From: Thermoplasmata archaeon
GTDB taxonomy: Archaea > Thermoplasmatota > Thermoplasmata > GCA-020350865
DNA length: 6,162 nt
Assembly: GCA_020350865.1 (NCBI GenBank)
Contig: CP070726.1
Location: 2,213,571 to 2,219,732, forward strand
Reading direction: 5' to 3'
In this document: positions 1 to 5,993 of the stretch, one piece after another
How positions within the stretch are numbered: the stretch's first letter is position 1
Layout: each line of letters begins with the position of its first letter
Notes under the pieces: model-generated
What the model was told of the DNA's origin: nothing
Databases searched by the model: none
Seen by the model: the letters and a program-made list of their open reading frames with translations, nothing else
Position numbers and translations under genes: made by a program

Positions 1-20
1 CATACAGGGCCGGGAAGGTT

Positions 21-30
21 TTTTATAAAA
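21..30 (+). promoter_or_regulatory. TATA box of the SAM hydrolase gene, probably giving a leaderless transcript
   Basis: The run ttttataaaa is centred about 25 bases before the ATG at 49. Archaeal transcription normally starts 25-27 bases after the TATA centre, so the predicted start falls on or next to the start codon. The mRNA would then have essentially no leader. A purine-rich ggaagg just upstream could be part of a TFB recognition element. A gagg lies only one base before the ATG, too close to act as a ribosome binding site, which agrees with leaderless translation. No transcript data support this. Confidence 0.55.
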
Positions 31-48
31 AAAGGTCATTGTAGAGGC

Positions 49-849
49 ATGCATCGGGTCGTAACCCTTACCACCGACTTTGGAACAACCGAATATGTGG
101 CCGCAATGAAGGGCGTTGTTCTTTCCATCAATCCCCAGGTGACCATCGTGGACATCAGCCATGATGTGCGGCCCCAGAACATACTCCAGGGTGCCTACGT
201 GCTCCGCGCCACTGTATCATACTTTGACAATGCGATACATGTAGGTGTGGTGGACCCGGGCGTGGGAACGGAGAGGGCCGGGCTCATTATCAGGTGCGAG
301 AAAGGTGTCCTGGTGGGCCCCGACAACGGACTGCTCCTCCCGGCTGCAAGAAAATTGGGTCTCGCAAGCGTCTTTAGAATCACGAACGCTAAGTATCTGC
401 TCGATACAATATCGGACACGTTCCACGGCAGGGACATCTTCGCCCCCGCAGCAGCCCACCTTTCAAGGGGCGTTTCCCCGGAAGAGATGGGGGGGTCCGT
501 GGACAAATATGTGGATTTGAAACTCGAACATTATGTTGAGAAGGACGGAAGATTGGAGGGAAGGATCCTGCATGTTGACAGGTTCGGGAATCTGATTTCA
601 AGCATTGAAAAAAAGGTCATTTCGGAACATCTGGATTTTGGTTCTCATGTAACCATCGAGATGAAAGGTGAATCAGAAGTGAAAGCGAAGAAAATCCGCT
701 TCCTTTCAACCTACGGTGCGGCAGATGTTGGGGAATTGATTGCAACTGTCTCCAGCAGCGGCTTTTTCGAAATCGCCTGCAACCGGGGCAGTGCTGGGCA
801 GATGCTAAACGCCGATTTGGGGGACATCATAGAGGTCAAAATTCAGTGA
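49..849 (+). CDS. SAM hydrolase (SAM hydroxide adenosyltransferase, DUF62 family)
   Basis: This 266-residue protein matches the DUF62 / SAM hydroxide adenosyltransferase family, which uses an activated water molecule to split S-adenosylmethionine into adenosine and methionine in the cytoplasm. The N-terminal TLTTDFG (7-12 region, with Asp10) is the family's opening motif. The VVDPGVGTER segment gives Asp69 and Arg76, and TFHGRDIFAP gives His126. This Asp-Arg-His set corresponds to the water-activating triad described for the Pyrococcus horikoshii enzyme PH0463. GPDNG (90-94) and the C-terminal-domain motif HVDRFGNLI (175-183) are also present. The intact triad, and the lack of the insertion loop that marks fluorinases, argue against a halogenase. 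Length is normal for archaeal members. The ATG at 49 directly precedes the conserved N-terminal strand, so the start is well supported. The gene converges on cutA with overlapping stop codons. Its physiological purpose (SAM homeostasis or another role) is unsettled for the family. Confidence 0.93.
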   Translation: MHRVVTLTTDFGTTEYVAAMKGVVLSINPQVTIVDISHDVRPQNILQGAYVLRATVSYFDNAIHVGVVDPGVGTERAGLIIRCEKGVLVGPDNGLLLPAARKLGLASVFRITNAKYLLDTISDTFHGRDIFAPAAAHLSRGVSPEEMGGSVDKYVDLKLEHYVEKDGRLEGRILHVDRFGNLISSIEKKVISEHLDFGSHVTIEMKGESEVKAKKIRFLSTYGAADVGELIATVSSSGFFEIACNRGSAGQMLNADLGDIIEVKIQ

Positions 850-1160
850 ACCGATGTCTCATCCCCAATCCATTGCAGGTACTCGGGGTTGCCGTCCGTA
901 ATCAAAATGAATTCTATACAGGGCACCTCGTACGAGTGCAGCGCCTTGATCTCCTCGATGATGCTGTCCTTATGAATGTCCTCGGTTTTCATGAGCACAG
1001 CGATTTCATCGTCGCTTTCGATGTTCCCCTTCCACCGGTAAAGGGATTTTACGGGAAACATGTTGGCGCAGGCGATGAGGCGTTTTTCAAGGAGATGATT
1101 GGCAACGTTTTTCGCTTCCTGGTCGTCCTTGCAGGTCACATAAACCATATAGAAACTCAT
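843..1160 (-). CDS. cutA: Divalent-cation tolerance protein CutA1
   Basis: This 105-residue protein has the full CutA1 signature: a YVTCKDDQEAKNVA start, the ACANMFPVKSLYRWKG block (30-45), ADD-type DDEIAVLMKT (50-59), LHSYEVPCI (74-82) and the terminal NPEYLQWI (91-98). CutA1 proteins are small, very stable trimers with a ferredoxin-like fold. They have been linked to copper and other divalent-metal tolerance, but their molecular function is unclear. The length is typical. The ATG is preceded at 6 bases by a GGGGAGGGG Shine-Dalgarno stretch (1167-1175), which fixes the start. The gene lies 30 bases downstream of tfs on the same strand and is probably co-transcribed with it, since no separate promoter is visible in the gap. 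Its TGA stop overlaps the end of the convergent SAM hydrolase gene by 7 bases. Confidence 0.95.
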   Translation of the reverse strand: MSFYMVYVTCKDDQEAKNVANHLLEKRLIACANMFPVKSLYRWKGNIESDDEIAVLMKTEDIHKDSIIEEIKALHSYEVPCIEFILITDGNPEYLQWIGDETSVH

Positions 1161-1190
1161 GCAATTCCCCTCCCCTTGGTGAACACGATA

Positions 1191-1493
1191 TCAATTTTCC
1201 CGCCATGTATGCGAGCATTTTGTGCACCTGTATATCCGGGTCTCGGGTTCGTCTGCGGCCCTCATCTGTCGAATGTGATAGAATGCCTCGTTGTGTTTGC
1301 ATTTGGGGCACCCGATCTTGGTCTTCGGCAGGGTGTCTTCACTGCCCTCTATTATGAGGGTCTCCCTTTCCTCTGAGGCCTCCACGATGGTGGAGGACTG
1401 GTAATCTGCGATCTCCTCCTTATGCTGGCACTTTCTGCATACGAAGTAACCTTCCGCAGGGAACATCAATGATTTGCATTTCGGGCAGAACAT
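1191..1493 (-). CDS. tfs: Transcription factor S (TFS), archaeal RNA polymerase transcript-cleavage factor
   Basis: This 100-residue protein has two zinc ribbons. The N-terminal ribbon (Cys3, Cys6, Cys19, Cys22) resembles Rpb9. The C-terminal ribbon (Cys62, Cys65, Cys90, Cys93) resembles the TFIIS C-terminal domain. The hairpin between the second pair of cysteines reads RAADEPETRIYRC and keeps Asp81-Glu82, the acidic pair that enters the polymerase active site and stimulates hydrolysis of backtracked RNA. A cleavage-competent factor rather than an inhibitory paralogue is therefore inferred. The linker (about 30-58) is variable in the family. The ATG is preceded by GAGGGAG (1497-1503), and a TATA box lies at 1528-1536, so start and promoter agree. 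It is the first gene of a probable two-gene unit with cutA. Confidence 0.95.
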   Translation of the reverse strand: MFCPKCKSLMFPAEGYFVCRKCQHKEEIADYQSSTIVEASEERETLIIEGSEDTLPKTKIGCPKCKHNEAFYHIRQMRAADEPETRIYRCTKCSHTWREN

Positions 1494-1527
1494 GTACTCC
1501 CTCTTTTCTGCCCGTTAAGGTCTTTCG

Positions 1528-1536
1528 TATATAAAA
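1528..1536 (-). promoter_or_regulatory. TATA box for tfs-cutA
   Basis: On the minus strand the sequence reads CCTTTTATATACG, close to the archaeal TTTATATA box. Its centre near 1532 predicts a transcription start around 1506. That leaves a leader of about 13 bases that still contains the GAGGGAG ribosome binding site before the tfs ATG at 1493. TATA elements are near-symmetric, so rightward firing cannot be excluded by eye. Confidence 0.6.
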
Positions 1537-1573
1537 GGTTGATTACTGCTATTGGGGATGGCAAAATCGTTAT

Positions 1574-1594
1574 GGGCGTACCCCGGGCGTTCCC
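1574..1594. repeat. Tandem decamer GGGCGT(A/T)CCC upstream of the nfeD promoter
   Basis: GGGCGTACCC at 1574-1583 is followed after one base by GGGCGTTCCC at 1585-1594. The two copies are therefore 11 bases apart, about one helical turn. Each copy is also a partial palindrome (GGG...CCC). The pair ends about seven bases before a TATA-like element at 1601-1609 and stands out as G+C-rich in an otherwise A+T-rich intergenic stretch. A paired protein-binding site is an inference. Confidence 0.4.
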
Positions 1595-1600
1595 GTGCAA

Positions 1601-1609
1601 ACTATATAT
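1601..1609 (+). promoter_or_regulatory. Candidate TATA box for nfeD-SPFH
   Basis: Gcaaactatatatc contains a plausible purine-rich TFB element followed by a TATA box. Transcription would start near 1632 and leave a leader of about 90 bases before the nfeD ATG at 1725, longer than for the other genes here. Weaker A+T-rich candidates lie nearer the gene (around 1660-1705), so the choice of element is uncertain. Confidence 0.35.
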
Positions 1610-1724
1610 CAGAAATTTATCATTATGGGTGGATTGGGGCCAAACATGGCTTCGTATAAGAAAATTACAAATATCAATAGATAGGTACGATGGACATTAC
1701 AATAAATCACTATGGGGGAAATTC

Positions 1725-2225
1725 ATGGCAGTGGAATTCGATCCATCAACCATTGGGTTGGCCTTGCTGATTATCGGTATCCTTCTCATCATTGCAGAGG
1801 CAGCAACACCGGGATTCTTCATAGGCGTCATCGGTACGGCCTTCATCGCCATGGGCCTTGTGGGGATATTCTTTCCCTTCATCCTCGACACGCCCTGGTC
1901 CCCGATAATCGTGGTGGTGGTCACATCAGGATCCATGCTGGGTGCCGTAATGTTCTACCGCAGGTTGGGAAGTACCCAACCCCCTGCAACCACTATAACC
2001 GAATCGAACGTGGGAAGGGAAGGTGTGGTCACAGCGGACATCGAGCCCAACAGCCTCAAAGGAAAGGTGAAGATCAAGCACCAGATATGGAGTGCCACAG
2101 CTGATGCTCATATCCCCAAGGATGCCAAGATAAGGGTCATCGATTGGGATGGGGTTCATGTGATTGTGGAAGAGGTTGAGGAGGAAGAGATGATCGAGAG
2201 GAAACGCCAGGTGGCGAAGGTTTGA
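1725..2225 (+). CDS. Short-form NfeD family membrane protein (stomatin operon partner, no protease domain)
   Basis: With the ATG at 1725 the protein has 166 residues. It shows three predicted membrane segments: about 8-26, 31-53 (with TPGFF between the first two) and 59-78. A C-terminal OB-fold-like domain follows at about 95-150. This domain carries the NfeD pattern GREGVVTADIEPNSLKGKV, then IWSA, IRV and the closing VHVIVEEV. The ClpP-like serine protease domain of long NfeD proteins is missing, as in the short class typified by P. horikoshii PH0471. NfeD proteins are encoded beside SPFH proteins and are thought to work with them in membrane microdomain organisation. The next gene here is exactly such an SPFH protein, 105 bases downstream. 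The start was chosen because GGGGGA lies 5 bases upstream and the hydrophobic core follows at once. The reading frame is open further upstream to a TTG at 1539, but that part has no family resemblance and overlaps promoter sequence. The tail VEEEEMIERKRQVAKV is a charged extension beyond the OB fold. Confidence 0.88.
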   Translation: MAVEFDPSTIGLALLIIGILLIIAEAATPGFFIGVIGTAFIAMGLVGIFFPFILDTPWSPIIVVVVTSGSMLGAVMFYRRLGSTQPPATTITESNVGREGVVTADIEPNSLKGKVKIKHQIWSATADAHIPKDAKIRVIDWDGVHVIVEEVEEEEMIERKRQVAKV

Positions 2226-2330
2226 GGTTATGGTAGATATGGCTGTTGCGCAGTATGTATGATAGGGTTGAGTATTGTTATTATGTGTGCCATAGTAATT
2301 GTGGTTTGAAAAAAATGAGGATGTGAGAAA

Positions 2331-3473
2331 ATGGCAGATACGACAGGCATATGGATAGGACTGAGTTTGATTTTGCTGATAGCCATCGTGATCGTTATAG
2401 CCACAGGCATTAGAATTGTGAGACCGTACCAGAAGGGGCTTGTGGAGGTACTGGGCTCATTCAAGGGGATGCTGGATCCCGGGTTCCACCTCGTCATACC
2501 CATGATAACCAGGGTGACGCTCATGGACCTGAGGTTACAGACCATGGATGTGGCACGGCAGGAGGTCATAACAAAGGACAACTCCCCCACAAATGTCGAT
2601 GCCGTGATATACATCAAGGTGGTGGACCCATACAAGGCCTTCTACGAGGTTCAGAACTACAGGCAGGCCACCATTTTCCTGGCCCAGACCACGCTGAGGT
2701 CCGCTATCGGCGAGATGGAACTTGACGAAATTTTGTATAATAGGGAAGTTATCAACGCAAAGCTTAGGGACATACTTGATACGGCAACCGATGCGTGGGG
2801 CGTGAAGGTGGATGCTGTGGAGATCAGGGAGGTCGATCCTGTGGGCCCGGTCAAGGCAGCCATGGAGGAGCAGACCTCGGCTGAGAGAGAGCGTAGGGCA
2901 GCGATCCTCAGGGCTGAAGGACAGAAGAGAGCCGCCATCCTGGTTGCTGAGGGGGACAAGCGTTCAAGGATTCTACAGGCAGAGGGTTTACGACAGTCCA
3001 AGGTTCTTGAAGCCGAGGGCCAGAGACTAGCAACTATTCTCGAGGGTCAGGGTGAGGCACAGAAGCTGCGTATACTTGCCATGGGTGCAGCGCCCCTTGA
3101 TCAAAAGGCGCTGACGGTGCTTTCTATCGACGCTGTGAAGGGTCTGGGCAACGGTCAGGCCACGAAGATTATCTTCCCGTTCGAGCTTACGAGGCTCATC
3201 GAAGGGGCATCCGATTACATAGGCGTTTCCAGGAAAACACCCGAGGTCACCCCTACATCGTATCAGGATCTCGAAAGGATGATGGGCAAAGCCGAGGATG
3301 TGCTGGGCGAGATACCCAAGCCCGGAGAAATCAGGAAACAGCTCGAGACCATAGAAAAGGAGCTGGAAAGGGAGGTACAGCAGTCTGAGAAGATAGCCCA
3401 TATTCAGGCAAGGAAGCCCACAGGCAGGTTGTCAAAAGAGGGGGAAGAATCCCTACCACCACCCCCGGTATAG
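2331..3473 (+). CDS. SPFH/stomatin-prohibitin family membrane protein (stomatin-like, paraslipin type)
   Basis: This 380-residue protein begins with one hydrophobic anchor (about 7-27). An SPFH domain follows (about 28-185), with GLVEVLGSFKGMLDPGFH (36-53), the VTLMDLRLQTMDV strand and the AVIYIKVVDP strand. Next is a long helical region (183-245) made of five 11-residue repeats ending in AEG-type triplets. The family's C-terminal assembly region follows (about 255-290, including KIIFPFELTRLI), and then a charged tail ending in PPPPV. Such proteins form large ring- or cage-like oligomers on membranes. In Pyrococcus the hydrophobic C-terminal part of the stomatin PH1511 is cut by its long NfeD partner, but the neighbour here lacks the protease. 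A TGAGG lies 10 bases before the ATG. The gene stops with TAG followed at once by in-frame TAA. It probably shares a transcript with nfeD, although the 105-base gap could hide a weak promoter. Confidence 0.92.
   Translation: MADTTGIWIGLSLILLIAIVIVIATGIRIVRPYQKGLVEVLGSFKGMLDPGFHLVIPMITRVTLMDLRLQTMDVARQEVITKDNSPTNVDAVIYIKVVDPYKAFYEVQNYRQATIFLAQTTLRSAIGEMELDEILYNREVINAKLRDILDTATDAWGVKVDAVEIREVDPVGPVKAAMEEQTSAERERRAAILRAEGQKRAAILVAEGDKRSRILQAEGLRQSKVLEAEGQRLATILEGQGEAQKLRILAMGAAPLDQKALTVLSIDAVKGLGNGQATKIIFPFELTRLIEGASDYIGVSRKTPEVTPTSYQDLERMMGKAEDVLGEIPKPGEIRKQLETIEKELEREVQQSEKIAHIQARKPTGRLSKEGEESLPPPPV
2892..3056 (+). repeat. Five in-frame 33-base units coding for 11-residue coiled-coil repeats
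   Basis: Residues 188-242 of the SPFH protein divide cleanly into five 11-residue units: RRAAILRAEGQ, KRAAILVAEGD, KRSRILQAEGL, RQSKVLEAEGQ and RLATILEGQGE. Each has basic residues first, an Ile/Val-Leu pair at positions 5-6 and, in the first four, AEG at 8-10. An 11-residue period fits a right-handed or straight coiled coil. Similar repeats occur in bacterial and archaeal paraslipins, so this is a family trait. The DNA units have diverged in codon use, so the array is old rather than a recent slippage product. Confidence 0.8.
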
Positions 3474-3493
3474 TAAATCATTTATATTATAGC

Positions 3494-5314
3494 TCACACC
3501 AATAGATACAGCACAGCGGACGCAAGAACAGCGAAGAGCAGGGTCGAAAAAACGGTGATCTTGAGTGTGGCCATGGTGGAGTTCAGAATGGATGAGAGCC
3601 TGGCAATGTTCTCATGGCCGAAAACATTGATATCCTTGACTAGGCCCGCGCTCATGCCAACGCTGACGCTTTCCAGATCCTCTGTGGCCTGCTTCACAAG
3701 GTTTTTAACGTCGGAGACAAGGCTCGCATTTTCCATTCTCAGACCCACGGGATTGAAACCGCCGATGGTGGCGTTCACGGCGTGATTATCTGTGGTAAGC
3801 ACCTCTGATTCATCCACCATTCCCGAAATTCCCGAAAGGATTTCCTCTCTCAATCCCTTCATCATGTTGTTTCCATCGAACAGAACATAGGCGGTCTTAT
3901 GATCACCCGATTCCACCAGGAGCACTTGGATGCCAGCCCCGCCAATCCCCTTCTCGGGGTCGTATCCTGTCTTCTGCGCATAACCGACTTTGATGCCCTC
4001 CCTCGCATGCTTTCGGGCCTGCAGCCCGGCCTTCCCTGCCAGATCGATGAGATGGTACGATTCCTTGGTCCCGAAATAAATGGAGCCTGAGCCCCTTTCT
4101 GCACAGTTGTGGGAATCTATGAAAAGGGCCTCATATCCGGTTTCGGATTTCAAATGCTCCCTAACCGAGTTGCCCGTACTGTAGTCAACATCATCCGTGG
4201 GCTTGGGAGAGGAGGTGTGTACCAGCAAGATGCCGTCCCCAAACACTTGAGCGCAGACATCCATGGAATCACTGAGCCGTATAAAAGCCGAGGCCTTATT
4301 CGAGTATTTTACATGGGCCAGTAATTCCTCCACCCGTTGTGCAATCTTCCCCTTTTCCTCCGAGGATGAGAGGTTGAGGTCATGGGTGGCTGCTCCATGG
4401 GGTACCAGAACAGCCTTGCATACCTCCTTTTGGCTTTCTGCCAGTTTGAGGGGAAGATCGCTCCCACCCAGAAGGCCGAAGGGTCCTGGATGCACCGAGG
4501 GGACTATCATGATGGCCTTGATGTCATAACCTCTCTTGAAGGATACAAGACCCACATGGGCATCCACTTTTTCGGAAAAGCTGTTAAAAAACGCTTCAAC
4601 CTCCCTTGCACCCTCATCCCCGCCTTCGGTTATATGGTCCAGTGAATACCTCACCATTGTCAGGCCGTTGATACCGAAGGCCCTTCTCAGGGGTGCATTA
4701 GCAACTTCCGCGAGAAGTATCACCGAGGTGAGGAATATTACCAGGGTCATGAAAGCCAAAATAGCCTCATTCAGCCCGAAGGGTGGGAAAAACACGGCAA
4801 TCAAAGCCAGACCAAGAACTGGCTGTATCAGCGATGCAGGCAGTGATCTCAGATGATTGCTACTGGATGTAGAGATAAATGAAAGATGTCGAAGCCAGAT
4901 GGTGGCACAGTGGGCGAAAATGAGCACCTCTGTGAAGGGAATCTTCGCAGAAAAGAGCATATTTACCAGCCGGAATACAAGCAGCACCCCAGCCATTATC
5001 AATAATGTAAGGAATGAAAGCAGAATCGACCTGCGGAGATAAAGCCTGCCACCCAAGTATGTGGCCAAGGGCATGGATGCGAGCGCTGAGATGTACGCCG
5101 GCAGGGCCAAAAGTACAATCCCGTTGATAAAAAATGTCTGGTATAAATCATCCAGATCGAAACTGATGGTCATACCTGCCAGTAGCGAGACGAGAAGCAT
5201 AGGCACAATGAGTTTGACGGGATTGGGGGCCCGAAAGAGGTGTTCCATTATACTTGCCGTCTGCTCCACGCTCTTTTGGGTGTCCATCACCGTTTTCTTG
5301 CGTTTATTGAGCAT
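3494..5314 (-). CDS. DUF2070 family archaeal membrane protein
   Basis: With the ATG at 5314 this is a 606-residue protein. About six membrane segments lie within residues 34-205 (approximately 34-52, 60-80, 96-120, 128-145, 160-178, 184-204). A soluble region follows (about 215-580), and one C-terminal helix (585-605) returns to the membrane. I recognise it as DUF2070 from the overall layout and from VHPGPFG (274-280) and PHGAATHDLN (305-314). Further notable motifs are DSHNC (400-404), DPEKGIGGAGIQ (452-463) and TTDNHAVN (507-514). The spread of His and Asp residues suggests a metal site or hydrolase-like active centre, but the family function is unknown. The start was chosen because GAAGGT lies 6 bases before this ATG and a TATA box sits at 5359-5367, inside the 24-residue extension given by an upstream GTG at 5386. 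The gene converges on the SPFH gene with a 20-base A+T-rich gap. Confidence 0.87.
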   Translation of the reverse strand: MLNKRKKTVMDTQKSVEQTASIMEHLFRAPNPVKLIVPMLLVSLLAGMTISFDLDDLYQTFFINGIVLLALPAYISALASMPLATYLGGRLYLRRSILLSFLTLLIMAGVLLVFRLVNMLFSAKIPFTEVLIFAHCATIWLRHLSFISTSSSNHLRSLPASLIQPVLGLALIAVFFPPFGLNEAILAFMTLVIFLTSVILLAEVANAPLRRAFGINGLTMVRYSLDHITEGGDEGAREVEAFFNSFSEKVDAHVGLVSFKRGYDIKAIMIVPSVHPGPFGLLGGSDLPLKLAESQKEVCKAVLVPHGAATHDLNLSSSEEKGKIAQRVEELLAHVKYSNKASAFIRLSDSMDVCAQVFGDGILLVHTSSPKPTDDVDYSTGNSVREHLKSETGYEALFIDSHNCAERGSGSIYFGTKESYHLIDLAGKAGLQARKHAREGIKVGYAQKTGYDPEKGIGGAGIQVLLVESGDHKTAYVLFDGNNMMKGLREEILSGISGMVDESEVLTTDNHAVNATIGGFNPVGLRMENASLVSDVKNLVKQATEDLESVSVGMSAGLVKDINVFGHENIARLSSILNSTMATLKITVFSTLLFAVLASAVLYLLV

Positions 5315-5358
5315 TGCACTACCTTCACGCCCAGGATTTAGGGTGTTAAGAAATGGGT

Positions 5359-5367
5359 GTATAAAAA
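5359..5367 (-). promoter_or_regulatory. TATA box of the DUF2070 gene
   Basis: The minus strand reads ATGTTTTTATACACC here. Its centre near 5363 predicts a start near 5337 and a leader of about 23 bases. That leader contains GAAGGT (5321-5326), 6 bases before the ATG at 5314. The box would lie inside the coding region if translation began at the GTG at 5386, so it also decides the start codon. Confidence 0.55.
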
Positions 5368-5477
5368 CATTTTCAAGGGAAGGCACGACCTGTTTGCACT
5401 GATTGTGGGCACTTACAGGGATAATTATTCGTTACGTGCCCGGAAATTGCCGGCGTAATTGACCACAATGTGCGGTA

Positions 5478-5636
5478 TCAATAGCCCGATCTCTGTCTCC
5501 AAACGTAATAGGGTCGCACGTATTCCTGGTAGAGCCTTTGAAGTATCATGTACTCCCTGAGGCCGTCGTCAGTCATACTGAACAGCTCTCGTAGGTATTG
5601 GGTAAAGCCAGGCTCGGCCCGCTTACCCGATTTCAT
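5478..5636 (-). CDS. Unrecognised 52-residue protein, downstream partner of the 117-residue gene
   Basis: This small gene has an ATG at 5636 and a TGA at 5478-5480. The product is charged and strongly aromatic. It starts MKSGKRAEPG, has a helical middle (FTQYLRELFSMTDDGLREYM, 11-30) and ends RLYQEYVRPYYVWRQRSGY, with seven tyrosines in 52 residues. There is no signal peptide, membrane helix or cysteine pair. It follows the 117-residue gene on the same strand in the same frame, separated only by TAA and one ACA codon. No good ribosome binding site precedes the ATG, so expression probably depends on reinitiation after the upstream stop, or on readthrough. I do not recognise a family. The varied amino-acid composition and neat placement favour a real gene, but a C-terminal piece of a once longer protein cut by a nonsense change is also possible. 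Confidence 0.5.
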   Translation of the reverse strand: MKSGKRAEPGFTQYLRELFSMTDDGLREYMILQRLYQEYVRPYYVWRQRSGY

Positions 5637-5639
5637 TGT

Positions 5640-5993
5640 TTACGCTGTGGCCTCGGTTTCCTCGGCCTTCACGAATTCCAGCAGGTCGTGCTCAGGGCGG
5701 CTCTTGATATTTACACCCAGAAGCGCTGCAACATCGGCCAGGTCGTCGATGACACTTCTGATGTTCTTAACATTCTCTCCCTGGAACTCCAGGGAATCTG
5801 CGATTTCCTGAAGATCAGAAAGGGTGTGGTTCTTAAGCCACCTTCGCTGCTCTGGTGTCGCGTAGCGGAGATACGGGTTCATCGATTCGCTTGCTCGTCT
5901 CAATTTTCTCTTTTTCAGTGTAATCATGTCGCATCCCATCCATGGTTTTTTGTTGTGTGATGCTGGTTCCACTGCATCGCTTTTGTCAGACAC
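5640..5993 (-). CDS. Unrecognised 117-residue protein with a basic N-terminal patch
   Basis: I do not recognise this protein. The longest form starts at a GTG (5993). Other possible starts in frame are the ATGs at 5939, 5927 and 5882, giving 99, 95 and 80 residues, and none has a convincing ribosome binding site. The GTG sits about 12 bases after the transcription start predicted from the TATA element at 6027-6035, so short-leader translation is plausible. Visible parts are a polar N-terminus, a basic cluster KKRKLRR (27-33), an ATPEQRRWLKN segment (45-55), and helical acidic-hydrophobic stretches (57-92, with SVIDDLADVAALLGV). The C-terminus EETEATA is acidic. It looks like a soluble, mostly helical protein, and nucleic-acid contact through the basic patch is only a guess. 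A palindromic operator-like site overlaps the GTG. The 52-residue gene follows in the same frame after a single TAA. Confidence 0.6.
   Translation of the reverse strand: MSDKSDAVEPASHNKKPWMGCDMITLKKRKLRRASESMNPYLRYATPEQRRWLKNHTLSDLQEIADSLEFQGENVKNIRSVIDDLADVAALLGVNIKSRPEHDLLEFVKAEETEATA

Noticed and set aside
49..849. Possible SAM-dependent fluorinase or chlorinase
   Set aside because: The Asp69-Arg76-His126 set of SAM hydrolases is intact and the fluorinase insertion loop is absent.
846..1376. A 176-codon plus-strand open frame opposite cutA and tfs
   Set aside because: It is the antisense of two strongly recognised genes and crosses the gap between them; its product resembles no family I know and it has no promoter of its own.
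1539..1724. A 62-codon in-frame extension of NfeD beginning at a TTG
   Set aside because: It has no NfeD resemblance, begins beside the tfs TATA box, spans the candidate nfeD promoter, and lacks a ribosome site; the ATG at 1725 has one and directly precedes the membrane segment.
2226..2330. A separate promoter or small gene between nfeD and the SPFH gene
   Set aside because: Only weak A+T-rich stretches and a 10-codon frame are present, with no clear TATA box at a sensible distance; a shared transcript is simpler.
2228..2635. A 135-codon minus-strand open frame opposite the SPFH start
   Set aside because: The product is Ile/Thr/Met-rich low-complexity sequence, as expected of the complement of a hydrophobic coding region, and it overlaps a confident gene.
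5407..5476. Hairpins GGGCAC/GTGCCC (5407-5441) and ACCACA/TGCGGT (5462-5476) as terminators or riboswitch parts between the 52-residue gene and DUF2070
   Set aside because: The stems are only 6 base pairs, one has a 23-base loop and the other a G-U pair, and neither is followed by a U tract. Short stems like these arise often by chance.
5548..5960. Plus-strand open frames opposite the 117- and 52-residue genes
   Set aside because: They are Ser/Arg/Leu-rich antisense frames with no ribosome site. The minus-strand frames have more natural composition and a promoter.
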